Shown in pieces: positions 58,774 through 64,000 of a stretch of 64,000 nucleotides of DNA. The translations under genes were made by a program, and so were the position numbers. Position 1 is the stretch's first letter; each line of letters begins with the position of its first letter. The notes under the pieces were generated by a model. It had not been told where the DNA came from and ran no database searches. It saw only the letters and a program-made list of their open reading frames with translations. Source of the stretch: Sequoia sempervirens (Eukaryota > Streptophyta > Pinopsida > Cupressales > Cupressaceae); the NCBI GenBank assembly GCA_007258455.2, contig VDFB02047230.1, positions 153,561,797 through 153,625,796 of the forward strand. Reading direction: 5' to 3'.

Positions 58774-59142
58774 TGTTGGTGTGAATAAATGTCTTATACC
58801 TAGTTAATTCACTCACTAGGGACTTAGGGGACATATTCACATGTTAAGTTTACTTAGGATTATAAGATTTCTTCTAGAATTCTTAGTTGTCATTTCTAGA
58901 TATTATCTTATCCTAGGTAGTTATGGGTTAATTATCTCATGCTATAGGATTAAGACACTTTTCATGATATTATCTAATCCTATGTCTCACCTTGCCTTTA
59001 TAAGCAAGGCATCTCATGTACATTTGCATATTCAATATTCCATTGTTGAAGCAAGCTATTCTTGCCATTCTCTCTCTTGTGGAATATATTTTGGTCTAGC
59101 AATTGTTCCAGGGGTGTTGAGGAGTCACCATTAACTCCTACA
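58774..59142 (+). repeat. 3' LTR of element D
   Basis: 369 bp, preceded by the polypurine-like AAGGGGG. Same termini as the 5' LTR. Confidence 0.92.
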
Positions 59143-59289
59143 ATATCAACATTTTTAATTGAATCTTCACCTTCTGAGACCTATAACATCTAAATCATTA
59201 ATAATTTGAAGATGATGTGAACTAGTGATTTGTGGAAATTTGTGTGTGGATTTTAAATACATATTTTAATTTTTTTTCTAAAATAAATC

Positions 59290-59660
59290 ATGAATCTTTC
59301 AACATCTCCTTTAATAACTACTTTTAAACAGTAAATGACATTTTTAGAAAGTACCATTTATGTCGTCAAACATAACTTTTTTTCTTAGAAAGGATAAAAT
59401 TATAATTTTTAAAATATAGATTCTTAACATCAATATCTAGGGCAAGGATATTTTTTCATAATTTTTTGTGACATATATTTTTTAATTAATTTTTGAAGTC
59501 ATTGTAACTATAATCTTTTTTTTTTTGGTGAAAGGACATCAATAGCTAGGGAAAAGGTATTTTTTAATTTTTTTTTACAATAGTTTAATATTTTTCCACC
59601 TTTGTAGAATGAAGAACTTGATGTTTGGTGAAAAACCTATGTTCAGTAAAAATTGAAAAT
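59290..59660 (+). repeat. Dispersed repeat, copy 2
   Basis: Inverted relative of 47870-48300, with GGTGAAAAACCTATGTTCAG at its right end. It lies between element D and the gag of element E and may be a further insertion. Confidence 0.62.
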
Positions 59661-60049
59661 TAAATACATGACAAAATGAAAACATATCAAAACTATACTT
59701 GTTGGAAAGATTGTTTTGAGGGCTATGATCTTGTAAAATATATTTTCTACATGACTTTACTTAATCCCTCAAAAGGTAAAGAAATGTTTTTTTTCTAGCA
59801 TTTTGATAGGTGCCAAGGAGACTCTATTGTGGGTAAGCTTCAATACTAGACATGTTCTATCCAAGGGGGTTTGATCTAAGGGGGTATTATCTAACCCTCT
59901 TCAATTAAAACATTTTATATGGAACCTCTCAAGTCTTAAATCATTGGTTTTTCTAAAAATAAGTGATTTTAGATAAAAATGAGGATGTTTCGAAAGTGAG
60001 ACACACTATTGTGGCAATACACTACAATTATCAACCTAAAAACTATAAA

Positions 60050-63000
60050 TGAATATATTACTCATGTCCAAGGGACTATGATCTACCTTGGATGATACAA
60101 AACCTAAGTTTACCTAGGAATATGAGAGACTTTCCTATAAAAAAAAATATGGATGAAGCTATGGGTCTTATTTTACTTCATCTTTCAGACAACCTATTAT
60201 TTCACATAGTCTTATAAAAATCCTAGTAAAATATGTGATACATATAGGAGTTGTTTAATGTAGTCAACAAGCTCCAAGAATTATAGATTGAGGTAGAATT
60301 GACAAGATTGGAATTTGATTCATTTCCTTCCATTGATGACTTTTTGGTAAATTTTGAGTCATTGAAAATACTTTTATAGGGTTGTGGAAAAGACATGGAT
60401 GATAAGGAATTTATTTTGTTGATTCTACCCAAGCATCAAGGGATCTTCTAAGTATTCTCTTCTACCTTCTATTCCACTATGGATCCAGTGGGAGATACCT
60501 TAACATTTCCATCATTTTAGGTGTTATATGATCGCTTGACACATGAACTATCTAAGTTGACATAGTTGGAGTCACTTTCCAATTTCAAGATTCATGTGTT
60601 GGTCTCCCAACCACCTAAGGGAAAATATTAGAAGATATAGAGTCCCAAGGTAAAATACACATCAAGAAGTGAAAGTTCCTCCAAGCCTAAAAAGTGACAT
60701 ATCTTCTAAGCTTGGAGATTCTTCCAAGGCAAAGAAGAAATTAGGAGTCCCTTGCAGTTTTTGTGGCAAGGAGGGACATTTAGTTACCAAATTTTGGAAA
60801 AGACTAGACACATTCGAGGCCATGCAAAAAAACATCATTTGACCCACTAAGTCTTTTTCCACTAGCACAAGGATCGTGCACTTTTAGCATTGGCTCTATC
60901 TTTAGCATACATTTGTATTGTTGACTTAGGATCCCCACATCATATGACTCATTTGTCTACTATACTTGAGTCTTTATAAAATGACAATACATCTCATATT
61001 ACAGTGGGTAACTCTTCACATATTTCAATTTTGGGTTCAAGAATTATTTAGACGACCCATAGTAATATTAAGGATTTTATCCTTGTTCTTGACATTTCTC
61101 CTAATCTACTCCATCTACCGAACTTGTCACACTAGGGGGTAAGATAGTTGAATTTTTTCCTAATGATTTTATTCACAATCTCCATCATTCAAAGATGATT
61201 ATTACTTTAGAGATAGCTAATCATGAGAAAAAAATATGCATTTTCCATGCTTTTGATTCATCCAATGGTGCATCACACATTGCCCATGTAGATTCCTTGA
61301 TTAGAATTTGGTATGAAAATTTTGGTCATTTCAACTACAAGTATCTATAGTAATTGAGTTTAGAGGAAATGGTGCTTTGTCTTCCTAAAGTTTCATGTAT
61401 AGACGGTGTTTGTCAAGGCCGTGTTCTTGGAAAAAAACATTAAGATCCCTTTCCCAAGGGAAAGGTCCACAATGATTCTACCTTATTGGATTTGGTACAT
61501 AGTGGCCTTATATCCTTTCCCACTCCATTTTCAAGAGCCAAGTATGTGCATACATTCATTAATGATTACTCTCGACACACATGGTTATACTTTCTCAAGT
61601 ACAAGAGCTATTTCTTTGCCACATTTAGGATATTTAGAGTGTTCATGGAGAATAAATTAGGTTATTATATTCAACAACTTCACTCAAATAATGGGGGAAT
61701 ATTTGAACTAGATATTGAACAAGATTATTGTATTGATTATGGTATTCATCATTATTTTATGGTTCCTTATACTCAATAGAATGGTGTTTCCAAACACAAT
61801 AATAGATCACTCAAGGAGATGACCAATTATATGCTTTAGTAACATTCTATTGCTTCATCCTTTTGGGCTAAGGTGATCAATTGTATTAATTAAATTTAGA
61901 ACTTTATTCCCCATATATAAATTCTAAATATCACTCTAGAGGAAGCTTGGTACAATATCAACCCTAATATTCTTCTTCAGAGTATGTGGTGGTGATGCTT
62001 GGGAATTCATATCAAATGATTAGCATAAGGAAATAAAGAAGAAGAGTCGACCATTCATATTTTTTGGCTATTGTGAGAATGTGAAGGATTATTTATTATT
62101 TGATCCTACCATGAGAGATGTCTACTTTTGTAGATATGTCTAGTTTGATGAGTCCTTCCCATAATCATATTCTATATTGATACTTATTCTTCCCCACTAC
62201 CTACTCCACCTTCTTTATCTCATGAGGATACTTTCCCATTGGAGGATACTTCATATCATGGTTCTAATGGTTTTGTACCACCATATCTTACTCCACCAAT
62301 TCCACTCCTCCTGCTCATGTTTTTCTTGAGTGGGATCACATTACTATTTAAGAGGCTAGATCATTAGCTAGTGATACTAGGGATTATAATCACACTCACT
62401 TTGTCTCTTGGTACAAGTGTTTTTAGACATGCTATATTTACTAATTTGTAGAGTTTTTCATAGGATTTAGGTGTTCTATAGTGGAATCAAGCTATGGATG
62501 AGGAGTATTATTCATTGATGAAGAAGCATACATGGGATTTTGTTTTTCTTCTTTTGGGGATTAGATGGTTTGTTCCAAGTGGATGTACTTTACCAAGTAT
62601 GCACAAATGGTTCTATTGGTTGTTACAAGGCACATTTACTTGCTAAGGGTTTCTTGCAAGTTGAGGGTATTGATTATGTTGAGATGTTTTCCCTTATAGA
62701 GAATATGGATTTAGCTTTCCCTATCATTTATCTAGTTTCATATTAATATTGGCCTATATACCAGATAGATGTGAAGAGTGCATTCTTATATGATGATCTT
62801 CATGAGCAGATCTACATAGAGCAGCCTCTAGGATTCATGCAAGACTCTTCCTTTATTTGTAGGCTATAAAATTCTTTATATAGTCTCAATAAAGCCCCTA
62901 GGGCTTGGTATGAGAAGATAGATGGTTTCCTTCTTGTGTCTTATTTCACACTTTTCTACTTAATCACATAGTCTATATTCAAAGACACAAAGCTGAAATT

Positions 63001-63840
63001 TTGATCTTGTTCTTGTATGTTGATTATTTGATTCTTATAGTAGGTCCACTTGCATGCTTTAGGATATATGAAATTCATTGATGAAGAACTTTGACAAGAT
63101 AGATCTTAGTCTTCTGCACTTCTTTCTTAGTCTACAAGTTCTTAGTCTTTTGAGAGTATCTCCATTAAGCCAAATCCTACACCATTTCAGTCAATTGTCA
63201 CATTAACTACCACTTGCACCACACCTTATGTTGATGCTACTTTGTATAGAAAGTTGGTGGGTAGTCTCTTGTATTTGACACACACATCCTAATATCACCT
63301 TTTTAGGGGTTTTCTCTCATTTTTCCCATGATCCTTACTAGAGTCACTAGAAGGTAGCCAAGTTAATTTGAGGTATATTAGAAGCACTACACACTTTGGA
63401 ATTCAATACACACTAGGAGCTTAAGATTAGATTGGGTAAGGTATGTTGACTCAAAAAATTCCATTTCATGTTTTTTTTGGTTTTGGTCTAGTTTCTTGGT
63501 CTTGCAAGAAGAAAATTGTTATTGCATTATCATCAATTGAGGTTGAGTATCAAGGTATTGTTCTTTCCATTTAAGAAGTTTTGTGGCTTTGACAAATTAT
63601 GATAGAGTTTGGTCTTCCACCTAACAATCCTACACTTCTTTGGTGTGATAAACCAAAGTTCCATTTACATTTCATGCAACTGAAATGGGCATCAATAGAT
63701 TAAGCACATTTAGATACACAAATTTCATTTGATAGATCATCCATGATGGACATCTCTCCTTAGAGTATTTTCTTACTAAGGAGCAAGTTGTGAACATCTT
63801 CACTAAACCTTCGACATCAACTCATTATCTTCTATTGTGA
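60050..63840 (+). pseudogene. copia gag-pol of element E, heavily decayed
   Basis: Gag remnants include MDEAMGLILLHLSDNLLFH and LEFDSFPSIDDFLVNFESLK. The zinc knuckle at about 60749 reads CSFCGKEGHLVTKF, with the last Cys now Phe. The protease site near 60915 reads IVDLGSPHHMT. Integrase shows NFGHFNYKYL, then LDLVHSGL, FINDYSRHTWLYFLKYKSYF and QLHSNNGG; the Glu after NGVS is now Lys. RT shows KAHLLAKGFLQVEGIDYVEM and IDVKSAFLYDDLHEQIYIEQ, and its active box is decayed to YVDYL near 63018. RNase H shows ATLYRKLVGSLLYLT and KIVIALSSIEVEYQGI. Stops and frame changes occur throughout, so the element is dead. Confidence 0.88.
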
Positions 63841-63889
63841 TCGATGCTTAGGGTGAAGAAAGTTGGTGGGTATACTTGAGACCTCCTTC

Positions 63890-64000
63890 CTTGAAAATTT
63901 ACATCCCTTTTCTAGCAAGGAATTTTTTTCAACGAGGTTTTCTCCTTTTCTCTGGTTGTGAGAGATACATTTTTTATTTGTACATGGGCACCTCACTAGT
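63890..64000 (+). other. Family 3' segment of element E, cut by the window end
   Basis: GAGGTTTTCTCCTTTTCTCT, GTTGTGAGAGA and TTTGTACATGGGCACCTCACTA match the segment before the 3' LTR in D (58617-58690) and, less closely, in B (36830-36880) and C (40555-40620). Confidence 0.75.

Larger units (their letters stand above)
54801..59142 (+). mobile_element. Deleted copia element nested in E (element D)
   Basis: The 5' LTR (54801-55179) and 3' LTR (58774-59142) both start TGTTGGTGTGAATAAATGTC and end CCTACA. Flanks ATATT and ATATC form a target duplication with one change. The primer-binding site TGGTATCAAAAG is at 55180, with a second TGGTATCAAAGC at 55210. The interior keeps a leader, gag and protease region but has no integrase, RT or RNase H; about 800 bp of non-coding 3' segment follows. 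It is therefore non-autonomous, a step between the coding element E and the non-coding B and C. Confidence 0.9.
53197..64000 (+). mobile_element. Old copia element, interrupted and running off the window (element E)
   Basis: The 5' LTR is 53197-53557, followed by the primer-binding site TGGTATTAGAGC. A non-coding leader at 53558-54800 is related to the leader of element D (AGCTCATAA, then CTCC, then ATTCTTGT). Element D occupies 54801-59142. After it come a dispersed repeat and then a decayed gag-pol (60050-63840) whose gag is related to D's, followed by the shared 3' segment (63890-64000). The assignment of the 53197 LTR and the 60-64 kb coding region to one element rests on order, strand and family resemblance. 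The 3' LTR is outside the window, so this cannot be proved here. Confidence 0.55.

Overview
This looks like a stretch of a large, repeat-rich seed-plant nuclear genome. The evidence is AT-rich DNA, spliceosomal GT-AG introns, Ty1/copia, Ty3/gypsy, hAT and non-LTR elements in every stage of decay, and a tRNA-derived SINE. Only one cellular gene is recognisable, and it carries a 5.9-kb intron. Low gene density, long introns and unpurged old elements fit a gymnosperm best; that is inference, and no marker here fixes the species. There is no bacterial-type operon, CRISPR array, rRNA or functional tRNA gene.

Layout. 1-2803: the 5' part of a minus-strand copia element whose gag-pol frame is open to the window edge; it is the youngest coding element here. 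2804-9739: old DNA with a LINE-type RNase H fossil, unidentified decayed coding tracts and a possible secreted-protein fragment. 9740-12380: a minus-strand hAT transposase pseudogene whose putative 5' UTR intron has received a solo LTR of the first copia family; a second solo LTR lies at 16467-17040. 17412-18570: an unidentified decayed coding tract. 19165-25754: three C-terminal exons of a plant J-domain (DnaJ) protein, with a foldback element and a SINE with target-site duplications in the large intron. 25755-31190: mostly anonymous DNA with tandem duplications. 31190-34667: a decayed gypsy chromovirus, interrupted inside its RT.

From 34668 to the end the window is a nest of LTR elements. 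They include two non-coding LTR elements (B, 34668-37225; C, 38766-41228), a full-length but dead copia (F, 42430-47858), two DUF4283-type fossils in opposite orientation, and an old copia (E, from 53197 past the window end) that sits in one of those fossils. E is itself interrupted by a deleted relative (D, 54801-59142).

The most interesting pattern is that B, C, D and E, though their LTRs differ, share a non-coding segment just before the 3' LTR, and B, D and E share parts of a long 5' leader. D and E also share related gag. This suggests one copia lineage containing coding members and short members without coding capacity that depend on them.
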